This document shows, piece after piece, positions 7,839 to 15,888 of a stretch of 43,876 bases of DNA. Below the pieces are notes generated by a model. It was not told the DNA's origin and ran no database searches. It was given only the letters and a program-made list of their open reading frames with translations. The translations under genes were made by a program, and so were the position numbers. The number at the start of each line of letters is the position of its first letter. Positions within the stretch are counted from its first letter, which is position 1. The stretch is taken from the NCBI GenBank assembly GCA_026388345.1, contig JAPLJY010000144.1, positions 1 to 43,876 on the forward strand, given 5' to 3'. The stretch comes from Deltaproteobacteria bacterium. GTDB lineage: Bacteria > Desulfobacterota > Syntrophia > Syntrophales > UBA5619.

Positions 7839-8741
7839 TCAGGCTTTGTCCTTGTAGCCGAACTCCTGGAGCATCCGCGGGTCGTTGGTCCAGTCCTTCG
7901 CGACGCGGACGAAGAGCTCCAGGAAGACCTTCACGGCGAAGAATTTTTCCAGTTCCAGGCGCGCCCTGGTTCCGATCTCCTTGAGCATCGCCCCCTTCTT
8001 CCCGATGATGATTCCCTTCTGCGAATCCTTGGCCACATGGATCGTCGCCGCGATCCGGATCATTTTTTTTACCTCATCTTCCTTGAAGGCGTCGACGACG
8101 ACGGCGGTTGCATAGGGGATCTCCTTGTGGGTGAGGAGGGTGATCTTCTCCCGGATGATCTCGGCGGCGATGAACCTCTCGGAGCGGTCCGTCATCGTCT
8201 CCTCGGGGAAATAGCGCGGCCCCTCGGGAAGCAGCTTCCGGATCTCCCCGATGAGGTGGTCCACGCCGTCGTTTTTCAGGGCGGAGAGCGGAATGATCTC
8301 CCGGAAGGTATGGAGGTTCCGGAATGCGTCGATCTGGGGGAGCAGGAGACTCTTTTCCACCAGGTCGATCTTGTTGATGACGAGGATGACCGGCAGCGGG
8401 CTCTCCCCGATGGATTCGATGATGTAGCGGTCGTCCGGATGGGGGGCGGAACCCGCCTCGGTTAGAAGGAGAAGGAGATCGACGCTTCTGAACGTGCCGG
8501 TTGCGACCTCCACCATCGCCCGGTTCAGGGGTGTGGTGGCCCGGTGGATGCCGGGTGTGTCGAGGAAGATCAGCTGCCCCGGCTGCGGCTCCGCCAGGTT
8601 CCGGATCCCCATGATCTTGTTGCGTGTCGTCTGGGGCTTGTGGGTGGTGATGGCGATCCGCTCGCCGACGATTGCGTTCAGGAGTGTCGATTTCCCCACA
8701 TTGGGCCTGCCGACGATGCCGATGAAACCGGATTTGAACAT
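7839..8741 (-). CDS. era: GTPase Era
   Basis: Era is a ribosome-assembly GTPase that binds the 3' end of 16S rRNA. The 300-residue protein has G1 GRPNVGKS (11-18), G3 DTPG (61-64), G4 NKID (123-126), and a C-terminal KH RNA-binding domain with GIIIGKKGAMLKEIG. Length and domain order are normal. The start is taken at the codon for MFKSGF because AAGGAG sits six bases upstream; a frame extending to 8783 adds 14 residues absent from the family. It is the last gene of the mtaB-rnc-radical SAM-era block, 50 bases after the radical SAM gene; rnc-era linkage is common in bacteria. Confidence 0.97.
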   Translation of the reverse strand: MFKSGFIGIVGRPNVGKSTLLNAIVGERIAITTHKPQTTRNKIMGIRNLAEPQPGQLIFLDTPGIHRATTPLNRAMVEVATGTFRSVDLLLLLTEAGSAPHPDDRYIIESIGESPLPVILVINKIDLVEKSLLLPQIDAFRNLHTFREIIPLSALKNDGVDHLIGEIRKLLPEGPRYFPEETMTDRSERFIAAEIIREKITLLTHKEIPYATAVVVDAFKEDEVKKMIRIAATIHVAKDSQKGIIIGKKGAMLKEIGTRARLELEKFFAVKVFLELFVRVAKDWTNDPRMLQEFGYKDKA

Positions 8742-8791
8742 TTGCGTCTCCTTCATATCAACTTGCAGGGTAATCCATAGCATGTCGGGCG

Positions 8792-9916
8792 TTATCCTGC
8801 AAACGGATCTGCCGGGGTGGCGATGATCTGTCCGGAGAGGTCTGTTTGCAGTCGTCTCTTCCCGGCTGTGAGGACGAGGGTGTGCCGGGGGAGGGCCGGA
8901 TCGGATGCGATACGGATATCCTTGAGGTGAAAACGTCTCTTCAGGATCACGATGTTCTCCCGTCGGCGGCCGCAGAAATTCGAGACATCGGCAGGGGAAA
9001 GTGCGAAGTGGACGGTCAATCCGCCGGCGCCGGTTTCAGCGGGGGGAACCGCAGGGAAGCCGTTTTCCGGTCCGGCGGATGAGAGCAGCGCGGCTGCCAT
9101 CTCCAGGAAGAGGGCCGTTTCCACGAGCGACCGGAAGGCCGGGTGAAAAGGCCCCGCGACGACGGCCCCCGGCTCTTCCAGTTCCCGGGTGGTCTGGAGG
9201 CCGAGACGGATGACGGGGATCCCCGCCGCGGTCAGTATTTTGAGGGCATTTTTACAGAGATCGACCGCGTCGGCTAGGCCAAGCGGGGAGTAATTTCCTT
9301 CCCAAAAGGCCTCGGCGAGAGGGGTGTCCCGCAGGACGATGGTGGGATGGATCCGGACCATGTCGGGGCGAAGGGCGATCACCCGGACGATCGTTTCGGC
9401 GAACCGACCGGGGCTGTCCCCCGGCAGGCCGGCCATCAGGTGAAGGCCCGTTTTGAAGCCCCGGTCCTTCAGCAGAAGCAACGCCCGGACGGTGTCGGCG
9501 GCCGTGTGTCCCCGCCCCGAACGGAGGAGCACCTCGTCGTCGAGCGATTGCGCCCCCACCTCCACCGTCGTGACGCCGGAGCTTTCAAGAAGATCGAGGC
9601 ACTCCGCGTCGATCCCGTCGGGGCGTGTCGAGATCCGGATGCCGTCGACCATTCCCTCCCGGAGGAAGGGCGCGGCCAGTTCGAGCAGGCGGCGCTGTTC
9701 CTTTCGTTCCATCCCGGCGAAGGTCCCGCCGTAAAAGGCGATCTCTGCCGGGCCGCTCCTCCGTCCCGCGCCGGCGAGATGGGCGCGGACGGTTTCGGTG
9801 AACGCCGCTTCGTTGATCCTCTCCGGACGATCCCCCGCGGTCAGCCGCTCGTTGCAGAAGAGGCAGCGGTGGGGACAGCCCCGGTTCATCAGGAAAAAGG
9901 GGATGATCAGCGGCAT
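8792..9916 (-). CDS. Elp3-like radical SAM protein linked to rnc
   Basis: The 374-residue protein has an N-terminal radical SAM domain with a Cys triad CxxxCxxC (Cys14, Cys18, Cys21 in GCPHRCLFCNE), the AFYGGTF strand and the GAQSLDDEVL region that resembles the radical SAM half of Elp3 and of the coproporphyrinogen oxidase-like group. No acetyltransferase domain is present, so it is not a full Elp3. The last 100 residues are unassigned. It begins three bases after the rnc stop codon, so the two are almost certainly co-transcribed. Homologues next to rnc are known in Desulfobacterota and clostridia; a role in tRNA or rRNA modification would fit the neighbours mtaB, rnc and era but is inference. 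Confidence 0.9.
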   Translation of the reverse strand: MPLIIPFFLMNRGCPHRCLFCNERLTAGDRPERINEAAFTETVRAHLAGAGRRSGPAEIAFYGGTFAGMERKEQRRLLELAAPFLREGMVDGIRISTRPDGIDAECLDLLESSGVTTVEVGAQSLDDEVLLRSGRGHTAADTVRALLLLKDRGFKTGLHLMAGLPGDSPGRFAETIVRVIALRPDMVRIHPTIVLRDTPLAEAFWEGNYSPLGLADAVDLCKNALKILTAAGIPVIRLGLQTTRELEEPGAVVAGPFHPAFRSLVETALFLEMAAALLSSAGPENGFPAVPPAETGAGGLTVHFALSPADVSNFCGRRRENIVILKRRFHLKDIRIASDPALPRHTLVLTAGKRRLQTDLSGQIIATPADPFAG

Positions 9917-9919
9917 GAT

Positions 9920-10720
9920 TTATCCCTGAGAAACCGGTTCATGCCCTTGCTCCGCCGGGGACGGCGGTTCCCATGTCCCGGCCTTCTCCGTCCCGGCCGC
10001 CGCCGGGGCGGGTTCGATCTTCCGGAACTCCTCCAGGGCCGTCCTGGCCGCCTGCTGCTCCGCCTCTTTTTTGCTCCTCCCCGTTCCCGTTGCAATCACC
10101 CGCTCGCCGATCATGAGGCTCGTCTCGAAACGTTTGTCGTGGTCCGGTCCGGTTGCGGAGATCACCATGTAGCGCGGCATCTCCCGGAAGAGGAGCTGAC
10201 ATCTCTCCTGGACGGCGGTCTTGTAATCCCGATAGACGGCGGAGATATCCCCCTCCTCGATGAGCGGTTCGAAAAGCCGACCGATAAAGGCGGCAGTCCG
10301 GTCGAAGCCGCCGTCGAGGTACATCGCGGCGATGACGGATTCGAAGGCGTTGGCCAGCAGCGAGGCTTTCATCCGGCCGCCGGAACCCTCTTCCCCCTTG
10401 CCGAGCAGAAGGAGTTCGCCGATTTCGAACCGGCGGGCCAATGCCGCCAGCGGCTGCTCGTTGACGACGGAGGCCCGGAGCTTCGAGAGCTCTCCCTCGG
10501 CATGGTCGGGGAATTTCCGCATCAGCATGTCGCTGACGGTCAGTTCCAGCACGGCGTCGCCCAGAAACTCCAGCCGTTCGTTGTCCCGGCAGGCGGGGGC
10601 GACATTCTCGTTGACGAACGACCGGTGCGTCAGTGCGTTGTCCAAAAGGGCGATATCCGCGAAATGCCAGCCGAGCCGTTCCTCCAACCCCCTCAGGGTC
10701 CGAACCCGTTCCTCATTCAT
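9920..10720 (-). CDS. rnc: Ribonuclease III
   Basis: RNase III cleaves double-stranded RNA in rRNA and mRNA processing. The 266-residue protein has the signature NERLEFLGDAV (47-57) with catalytic Glu51 and Asp55, and the second metal-site helix LLANAFESVIAAMYLDGG with Glu127. At the position of E. coli Asp114 there is Asn124; I recall this variant from related proteins, so it may not mean loss of activity. A double-stranded RNA binding domain spans about 157-225 (DYKTAVQERCQ at its start, SKKEAEQQAARTAL at its end). A 35-residue Ala/Pro/Glu-rich tail follows that is not part of the fold. It lies 68 bases after mtaB and 3 bases before the radical SAM gene. Confidence 0.96.
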   Translation of the reverse strand: MNEERVRTLRGLEERLGWHFADIALLDNALTHRSFVNENVAPACRDNERLEFLGDAVLELTVSDMLMRKFPDHAEGELSKLRASVVNEQPLAALARRFEIGELLLLGKGEEGSGGRMKASLLANAFESVIAAMYLDGGFDRTAAFIGRLFEPLIEEGDISAVYRDYKTAVQERCQLLFREMPRYMVISATGPDHDKRFETSLMIGERVIATGTGRSKKEAEQQAARTALEEFRKIEPAPAAAGTEKAGTWEPPSPAEQGHEPVSQG

Positions 10721-10788
10721 GATGTTCTCTCAGTTCTCAAAGCCATGGTTTGATGAACCCGCAAAAAGTCTGCAAACCCCATATTCCG

Positions 10789-12093
10789 TCATTCACGGAT
10801 GACCTCCGCGATCAAACAGCCTCCCCGGAAGGCTTCGGGCATGACCCGGACAATCCGGTTGGCGGTAACGCCGCCGCGGACGGCGACGGGGATATAGTTG
10901 TCGGAGAATCCGACCGGGAATCCGGTATTTTTATCGGTTCTCCCTTCGACGAGGACCTGGAGCGGCGTGCCGATGAATCCCTCGGCGAACGCCTGCCGCT
11001 TCGCCGCCCCGACCGCCCGCAGACGTTCCGCCCGTCTCTTTTTTTCCTCCTCGGAGACCTGCCCGGCCATCGTCGCGGCGGGCGTGCCCGGCCGCCGGGA
11101 GTAGGGGAAGACATGGAGATAGGCGACGGGCATCTCTTCGACCATGCGCATCGTGTTCGCAAACGCCTCCTCGGTCTCGCCGGGGAAGCCCGCCATCACG
11201 TCGATCCCGACAGCGATGCCGGGGACAGCCGCGTGGAGCTTCCGGACGAGGTCCCGGAAGAAGGCCGCATCGTAATCCCGGCGCATCGCGGCGAGGATCC
11301 CGTCGTCGCCGCTCTGGAGGGGGATGTGGAGGTGGCGGCAGACCGTTCCTTCAGCCCCGATGAGGGCGATGAGTTCATCGTTGAGCTCCCGCGGTTCGAT
11401 CGAACTGAGCCGGAGGCGCTCGACGGCGCACCCTTCCGCGATTCGCCGGACGAGGGTCGCGAGGTCCGCCTGCGGTCGGAGATCGCGGCCCCAGGCGCCA
11501 AGGTGGATCCCCGTGAGGACGACCTCGCGGTAACCGGCCCGGGAGATGGAGGCGATTCTCTCCAGGATCTCCTCCGGGGGGAGGCTCCGGCTTGCGCCCC
11601 GCGCGTGGGGGACGATGCAGTAGCTGCAAAAGGCGTCGCAGCCATCCTGGATCTTCAGGAAGGCCCGGGTGTGTTCCGGAAAGACGGTTGCCCCCAGGCG
11701 GGAGATCCCCTTTTCCTTCCGGATGTCGCCGACCAGAATCCGCGGAACGCCCGCCGTCATTTCCCAGAGGATGTCGGGAATCCGTTCCTTTTCGGCGTTA
11801 CCGGTGATGAACCGGACGCCGGGGATCCGGGCGATCTCCTCCGGAGCCCTCTGGGCGTAGCAGCCGGTGACGAGGACGGCCGCCGCCGGGTTTTTCCGGA
11901 TCGCCCGGCGGATGAGCTGGCGGGACTGGTAATCCGTTCGGCCGGTGACCGTGCAGGTGTTGATGATGTAGCCGTCCGCGACCTCCTCGAACGGGACGAG
12001 GGTCATCCCGCGGGCGGTGAGCGCTTCCGCGATCCCCGCCGATTCGCACTGGTTGACCTTGCAGCCGAGGGTGGCCACGGCGACCCTAACCAT
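10789..12093 (-). CDS. mtaB: tRNA t6A37 methylthiotransferase MtaB
   Basis: MtaB converts t6A37 to ms2t6A37 in tRNAs decoding ANN codons. The 434-residue protein has the UPF0004 cluster cysteines Cys11 (TLGCKVNQ), Cys47 (NTCTVT) and Cys78 (TGCYAQ), then the radical SAM cluster Cys152, Cys156, Cys159 (GCDAFCSYC), and a C-terminal TRAM-like RNA-binding domain from about residue 370. TLGCKVNQ distinguishes MtaB from MiaB and RimO. The start follows an AGGGG box. It is the first gene of a four-gene block (mtaB, rnc, radical SAM, era). Confidence 0.95.
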   Translation of the reverse strand: MVRVAVATLGCKVNQCESAGIAEALTARGMTLVPFEEVADGYIINTCTVTGRTDYQSRQLIRRAIRKNPAAAVLVTGCYAQRAPEEIARIPGVRFITGNAEKERIPDILWEMTAGVPRILVGDIRKEKGISRLGATVFPEHTRAFLKIQDGCDAFCSYCIVPHARGASRSLPPEEILERIASISRAGYREVVLTGIHLGAWGRDLRPQADLATLVRRIAEGCAVERLRLSSIEPRELNDELIALIGAEGTVCRHLHIPLQSGDDGILAAMRRDYDAAFFRDLVRKLHAAVPGIAVGIDVMAGFPGETEEAFANTMRMVEEMPVAYLHVFPYSRRPGTPAATMAGQVSEEEKKRRAERLRAVGAAKRQAFAEGFIGTPLQVLVEGRTDKNTGFPVGFSDNYIPVAVRGGVTANRIVRVMPEAFRGGCLIAEVIRE

Positions 12094-12235
12094 TCATGAT
12101 GCCCCTTTCGCCCGGATCCCGCCCAAGGCGCGATTGTCCCGGTAAAATATCGCCGCCCGGCCCGGTGTCGCGGCCCTCTTTCCACCCTTCTCCACAAGGT
12201 CGGGACAGTCGTTTCTTCCCATTTTCTTTAACGGA

Positions 12236-12264
12236 GATCTATCGTTCGGCGTCCTGTTTGTCAA
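12236..12264 (-). promoter_or_regulatory. mtaB: Candidate sigma-70 promoter upstream of mtaB
   Basis: On the minus strand a perfect TTGACA (12264-12259) is followed after 17 bases by TAGATC (12241-12236), a poor -10. It lies about 145 bases before the mtaB start. The -10 match is only three of six, so this is tentative. Confidence 0.35.
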
Positions 12265-12372
12265 GTTCCCGTTTGAACGGAAAACAGGCTCGCCGGCCTG
12301 GACATCTAAATATATCAGTTGCTTGCCAATTAGTTTATTGAAATAGAGATTATCAAATCAAAAACAGGGATG

Positions 12373-12741
12373 CTACTGCGGCAGAACCTTGCGCAGCATC
12401 GAGAGGAGCTGTTCGCATTTGAAAGGCTTAGCGAGAAGGTATTGATCGCCCATCACGCGGTCTTTGGGCACCTCTTCCGTCGTGACCATACCTGTAAGAA
12501 AAATAATCGGAATATGGCTGGTGGAGGGGTCGCTCTTTAACTCTTCGGCCGCCTGATTTCCGGTCATGCCAGGCATCATGATGTCCATGATGACGGCGTC
12601 GGGTTTCAGGCGTTTGCACTTTTCCAATCCTTCTTTTCCCGAACTGGCGGTTATCACCTCATATCCGTAAAACTTTAGTTCAAGTTCCACAATTTTGACG
12701 ATGCCCGGCTCATCATCGACAACAAGGACTTTTTTTTTCAT
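12373..12741 (-). CDS. Stand-alone receiver (single-domain response regulator)
   Basis: The 122-residue protein is a bare receiver domain with no output domain: acidic pair at Asp9/Asp10 (VVDDE), phosphoacceptor Asp53 (VIMDIMMPG), Thr83 and Lys105. The start is placed at MKKKVLVVDDE; two upstream in-frame ATGs would add a short tail with no support. Such proteins act like CheY or Spo0F, by docking to a target or relaying phosphate. It has no kinase neighbour on its strand; the hybrid kinases at the left of the window are possible but unproven partners. Its promoter was not identified. Confidence 0.92.
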   Translation of the reverse strand: MKKKVLVVDDEPGIVKIVELELKFYGYEVITASSGKEGLEKCKRLKPDAVIMDIMMPGMTGNQAAEELKSDPSTSHIPIIFLTGMVTTEEVPKDRVMGDQYLLAKPFKCEQLLSMLRKVLPQ

Positions 12742-13038
12742 CCCTACCCCCATATGACTATGCAATAACTCACTAAGAATTTACTTTCTGACGGTCGGAG
12801 TATAAGATAGGAGGATCTTGTATGTCAATGGAAAATGGGCGTCAAAACGGGGGATGCTGAGCCGAGAATCATGACCAAATTTTTATGATGTTCACCTACA
12901 ACTAAACGACGCAAGGAATCCATTTTTGGCGCGGATTACCGTTTGAAATCGAGACCTCTCGATGGAGATGATCCCTATTGTTTCGCTTCTGTTTAGACTC
13001 ATAAAATCGGTTAACATGATGCATTATCATTACGTTAT
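12742..13038. other. Intergenic DNA between divergent receiver and GntR genes
   Basis: No gene is supported here. The segment separates a leftward receiver gene from the rightward GntR-family gene. It becomes steadily more AT-rich towards the right, leading into the palindromes and -35 element described next. Confidence 0.5.
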
Positions 13039-13078
13039 CAATAATATTATTGACATAAATACAAATGTCTGTTACCTT
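13039..13078 (+). promoter_or_regulatory. Palindromic operator overlapping the gntR -35 element
   Basis: CAATAATATTATTG (13039-13052) is a perfect 14-base palindrome. Its last bases overlap TTGACA (13050-13055). A second short inverted repeat, GACAT (13052-13056) and ATGTC (13065-13069), fills the spacer. A -10 at 13073-13078 (TACCTT) is weak. The arrangement suggests autoregulation by the GntR-family protein encoded 100 bases downstream. The inference rests on position; AT-rich palindromes can arise by chance. Confidence 0.5.
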
Positions 13079-13176
13079 TACTAAATATTAGCATTCTTCG
13101 ACATATATTGTTCGTTGCGCCGTCTGTTCCAGCGCAATCAGATTTATGTAATGAATTTTTGGAGGCAAAATACAAC

Positions 13177-13884
13177 ATGACCAAAAACCAATCTCAACAA
13201 GACCTGCTTGAAAAGATTACCAATGACATCCTTTGCGGGGAGTTCGGTCCCCGTGAGCGTCTTGTGGAATCCGACATCATGAAGAAATATATGGCAACAC
13301 GTAACGCCGTGCGTAGCGTGTTTAAGGAATTACAGATGCACAAGCTGTTAGTCCACCAGCCAAACCGAGGCGTTACAGTCGTTCGACTGACAGAAAAGGA
13401 TGCTATAGACCTTTACAAGGTGCGGGCGCTGCTGGAGAGCTCTGCAGCTTACCAGATCGTGGCCGGGATGACTGAGACCCGGCTGGAAGATTTGAGGGGC
13501 TTGCAGCAAGAATTCATTGCAGCTGTACTGAAGCGTGATTTACGGAACATTTCCCAGGCCAACCACAGTTTTCATGAAAAGATTTTTCAATCCGTAGAAA
13601 ACCGGGTACTTTTCGATTTTATAATGGATTTACGGACCCGATCCAATTTGCTTCTCTACCATATACGTCGGCATCCGGGGAAGTTCGAAGAGAGCATTCA
13701 GGATCACGATCATCTTTTGGTTGCCTTAACAAATCGAAATCCGGAGGACTTCATCAAAGTGAATTCAAGGCATGTAATGGGTAGCTTGCATGCATATCTG
13801 GCCAAGCCCCTTGCGCCTCTTGGACTTGAAAAAGTGGCGCAGGGCTCCTTTTCACCCCCGGACCTGCTGGAACTATTGAGTTGA
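13177..13884 (+). CDS. GntR-family transcriptional regulator, FCD (FadR-type) subgroup
   Basis: The 235-residue protein has an N-terminal winged helix-turn-helix (about 8-70; GPRERLVESDIMKKYMATRN, then NRGVTVVRL) and an all-helical FCD ligand domain (about 75-215) with the ALLESSAAY helix and His residues in ANHSFHEKIF typical of its metal/carboxylate pocket. FCD regulators usually respond to organic acids and repress adjacent catabolic or transport genes. The start is set at the ATG preceded by GGAGG at 13161-13165; upstream in-frame codons lack support. It precedes the tctCBA transporter by 343 bases in the same direction, so it is the likely local regulator. Base composition here is more AT-rich than in the housekeeping block. 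Confidence 0.93.
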   Translation: MTKNQSQQDLLEKITNDILCGEFGPRERLVESDIMKKYMATRNAVRSVFKELQMHKLLVHQPNRGVTVVRLTEKDAIDLYKVRALLESSAAYQIVAGMTETRLEDLRGLQQEFIAAVLKRDLRNISQANHSFHEKIFQSVENRVLFDFIMDLRTRSNLLLYHIRRHPGKFEESIQDHDHLLVALTNRNPEDFIKVNSRHVMGSLHAYLAKPLAPLGLEKVAQGSFSPPDLLELLS

Positions 13885-13931
13885 ACCGGTGGGTATCTGC
13901 ATGAGCGACAAGGGATACCTCAGGATATCTT

Positions 13932-14150
13932 ATAATATTATCATTAATGCATAATGTGTTTCACTGTTGCTCCATAACCCAAGGCCGGCAGCTGATTCTG
14001 GCGTCGGCTACCAGCTCTATTTCTGCCTCACTCCAAATAATGATAATATCATGATAAAACAAATCAAAGAGGGCGGTCCAAAAATAATTACGATTTATCG
14101 TCACAATTATCGATAAATATATTGACATAGATTTCGATATACGATATTGA
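13932..14150 (+). promoter_or_regulatory. AT-rich regulatory region upstream of tctC
   Basis: Within the 343-base gap between gntR and tctC are: the 10-base palindrome ATAATATTAT (13932-13941), the same 10-mer as in the gntR operator; the 13-base palindrome ATGATAATATCAT (14040-14052); an 8-base inverted repeat ATTTATCG/CGATAAAT (14093-14100, 14111-14118); and TTGACA (14122-14127) followed by a poor -10 (GATATT at 14143 or TATTGA at 14145). These are good candidates for GntR operator sites and the tct promoter, but binding is not shown by sequence alone. Confidence 0.5.
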
Positions 14151-14227
14151 CCCCGAAAGCATCCGGTGCAGATCATCAAAGAACGAGTTCTGTCAATTCA
14201 ACTTGTTGAAAGAGGGAGGAAAATACC

Positions 14228-15211
14228 ATGAAACGTTTCGCTGTCTGCCTTGCAATTACAGTAGCCCTGGTGAGTCCGCTGATCGGCGTATGGTCTGAGA
14301 CTGCAGTGGCCGCAGCTTTCCCGGAAAAGGGTAAGTCGATCGATATCATCGTTCCAAGCACGGCGGGGGGGAGCGCCGATCTGGTCGCCCGTCTCCTCGC
14401 TCCGGGGATGGAGAGGGAACTTGGAATCCCTGTCCGGGTGGTCAACCGCCCCGGGGCCGGCAACCAACTTGGCGTCAGTGAATTGGCCCGAGCGAAGAAG
14501 GAGGGCTATACCTTCGGGATTACGAACTTGCCCCATACACCGCTTCTCTACCTCAATCCCGACCGGAAAGCTGATTTTTCACGCAAGAGCTTCCAGCCCC
14601 TGGCGAATCTGACCGAAGATCCCCATTACGTGGCTGTCAAGGTCGATAGCCCCTACAAGACGATGAAGGACCTGATTGACGCGGGCAAGGCCAGTCCCGA
14701 AAAGATCAAGATCGCCACGCTCGGCATCCTCGGCCCCGAGCACCTGAGGATCATTCAACTGCAAAAGCTTACAGGCGCCAAATTCGCCAATGTGAACTTC
14801 GACGGCGTCGCCGCATCCAGAACGGCACTGCTGGGCGGGCACATCGATGTTGTATTCAGCACCAGTGCCGGCCTCGGCGGTACGATCAAGAGTGGTGATG
14901 TTCGCCTGCTTGGTGTCATGGACAATAAGCCGACCAGGTTCGCCCCGGATGTTAAGACGCTAAAGTCCATGGGTTACAATGTCCGTTCCGTCTTAAACTT
15001 ACCTGTCTCCCTGCCGGCAGGCACCCCCAAGGAGATTGTCAATATCTTGACCGCCGCAGCAAAAAAGACGGTGGAGTCAGATGAGTTCAAGCAGAAAGCC
15101 GAAGCCGTCGGTGCCACCCCGCACTATCTCAATCCTGAAGAGTTGGGAGCATTGTGGGAAGAGGTGGAAGGTGATCTGCGTTCGATCCTCGAGATGGTCA
15201 AACAGCTGTAA
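14228..15211 (+). CDS. tctC: Tripartite tricarboxylate transporter substrate-binding protein (TctC/Bug family)
   Basis: The 327-residue periplasmic receptor starts with a signal peptide (MKRFAVCLAI, hydrophobic core to about residue 20, cleavage near Ala29/30). The mature protein has the Bug-family loop IIVPSTAGGSADLVAR (about 40-55), which binds the ligand's proximal carboxylate, and the usual C-terminal helices (FKQKAEAVGATPHYLNPEEL). GAGGGAGG precedes the ATG. It is the first gene of tctC-tctB-tctA, whose products import a carboxylate by a cation-coupled mechanism. Bug proteins bind very diverse acids, so citrate should not be assumed. The GntR/FCD regulator upstream is the likely controller. 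Confidence 0.95.
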   Translation: MKRFAVCLAITVALVSPLIGVWSETAVAAAFPEKGKSIDIIVPSTAGGSADLVARLLAPGMERELGIPVRVVNRPGAGNQLGVSELARAKKEGYTFGITNLPHTPLLYLNPDRKADFSRKSFQPLANLTEDPHYVAVKVDSPYKTMKDLIDAGKASPEKIKIATLGILGPEHLRIIQLQKLTGAKFANVNFDGVAASRTALLGGHIDVVFSTSAGLGGTIKSGDVRLLGVMDNKPTRFAPDVKTLKSMGYNVRSVLNLPVSLPAGTPKEIVNILTAAAKKTVESDEFKQKAEAVGATPHYLNPEELGALWEEVEGDLRSILEMVKQL

Positions 15212-15343
15212 AGAGGTGAGCGAGGTCTCCAAGGACTTGTTGTATGCACGCTGAGCGGGGCTCTGGGAAAAGTCATCACCAGCAAGGAATTCAAGCTGCG
15301 GATGGAAAAACTGACCTATCCTACTACTTACACGGACCCGTAG
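15212..15343 (+). pseudogene. Remnant of a second tctC C-terminus
   Basis: Directly after the tctC stop and in the same frame, codons 15251-15340 encode a peptide beginning LSGALGKVITSKEFK and ending MEKLTYPTTYTDP before TAG at 15341-15343. It matches the C-terminal helix pattern of Bug proteins and aligns with AAKKTVESDEFK and the following stretch of the intact tctC. There is no start codon, signal peptide or ligand domain, so it is a decayed duplicate or deletion scar rather than a gene. Confidence 0.7.
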
Positions 15344-15415
15344 AAGTATGCGATATGCGACCTTCTCGGTGAAGTGCGAGGCGAAGGCCCGGGAAAATTG
15401 AACGGAGAAAAAGCC

Positions 15416-15880
15416 ATGACCATGAAACGGATATATTGCATCGCCGGCAGTCTCTTCCTGCTTCTGGCGATCTTGATCGCCTATGAGTCGCTACAGCTGC
15501 GGTACTACAGCCCCCTCGGGCCGGGCCCGGGGTTCTTCTCGTTCTGGCTGGCCCTCTTGTTTGGGGGGCTGGCGGTGATCATGATTGTCCAGGCCACGGT
15601 CGGCCCGCCGGAGCCGATGCCGGCGGATTTCTTCGCCCCCCGGACCGGCTACTTGCGCATCGGGGCGGTCGTTCTGGCCTTGGTCTTCACGATCTACGCT
15701 TTCGAGCCGCTGGGCTTCTCCCTCACCATGTTCGGGGTCTGCGTGTTCCTCCTCTATGCCTTGGGGCGGCAGAACCACTTCGTCGCGCTGCTCGTGTCCT
15801 TAGTATGCAGCTTCGGGGCCTATCACGTCTTTGACCACTGGCTAAAGGTGCCGCTCCCGCGGGGCATACTCGGGTTCTAG
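15416..15880 (+). CDS. tctB: Tripartite tricarboxylate transporter small membrane subunit TctB
   Basis: A 154-residue membrane protein with four predicted helices: about 5-22, 36-56 (GFFSFWLALLFGGLAVIMIV), 80-97 (IGAVVLALVFTIYAFEPL) and 104-140 in two stretches. The PLGPGPGFFSFWLALLF segment is typical of TctB. The start is placed at ATG 15416 preceded by GGAGA; a longer frame from 15374 is unlikely. It sits eight bases before tctA. TctB is needed for transport together with TctA, though its precise role is not settled. Confidence 0.9.
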   Translation: MTMKRIYCIAGSLFLLLAILIAYESLQLRYYSPLGPGPGFFSFWLALLFGGLAVIMIVQATVGPPEPMPADFFAPRTGYLRIGAVVLALVFTIYAFEPLGFSLTMFGVCVFLLYALGRQNHFVALLVSLVCSFGAYHVFDHWLKVPLPRGILGF

Positions 15881-15888
15881 GAGGGATT

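Noticed and set aside
9347..10753. 468-codon open frame antisense to the radical SAM and rnc genes
   Set aside because: Both sense genes are conserved enzymes with catalytic motifs; the antisense frame has low-complexity Arg/Gly/Asp composition.
10750..12099. 449-codon open frame antisense to mtaB
   Set aside because: Shadow of mtaB; no recognisable domain and no ribosome binding site.
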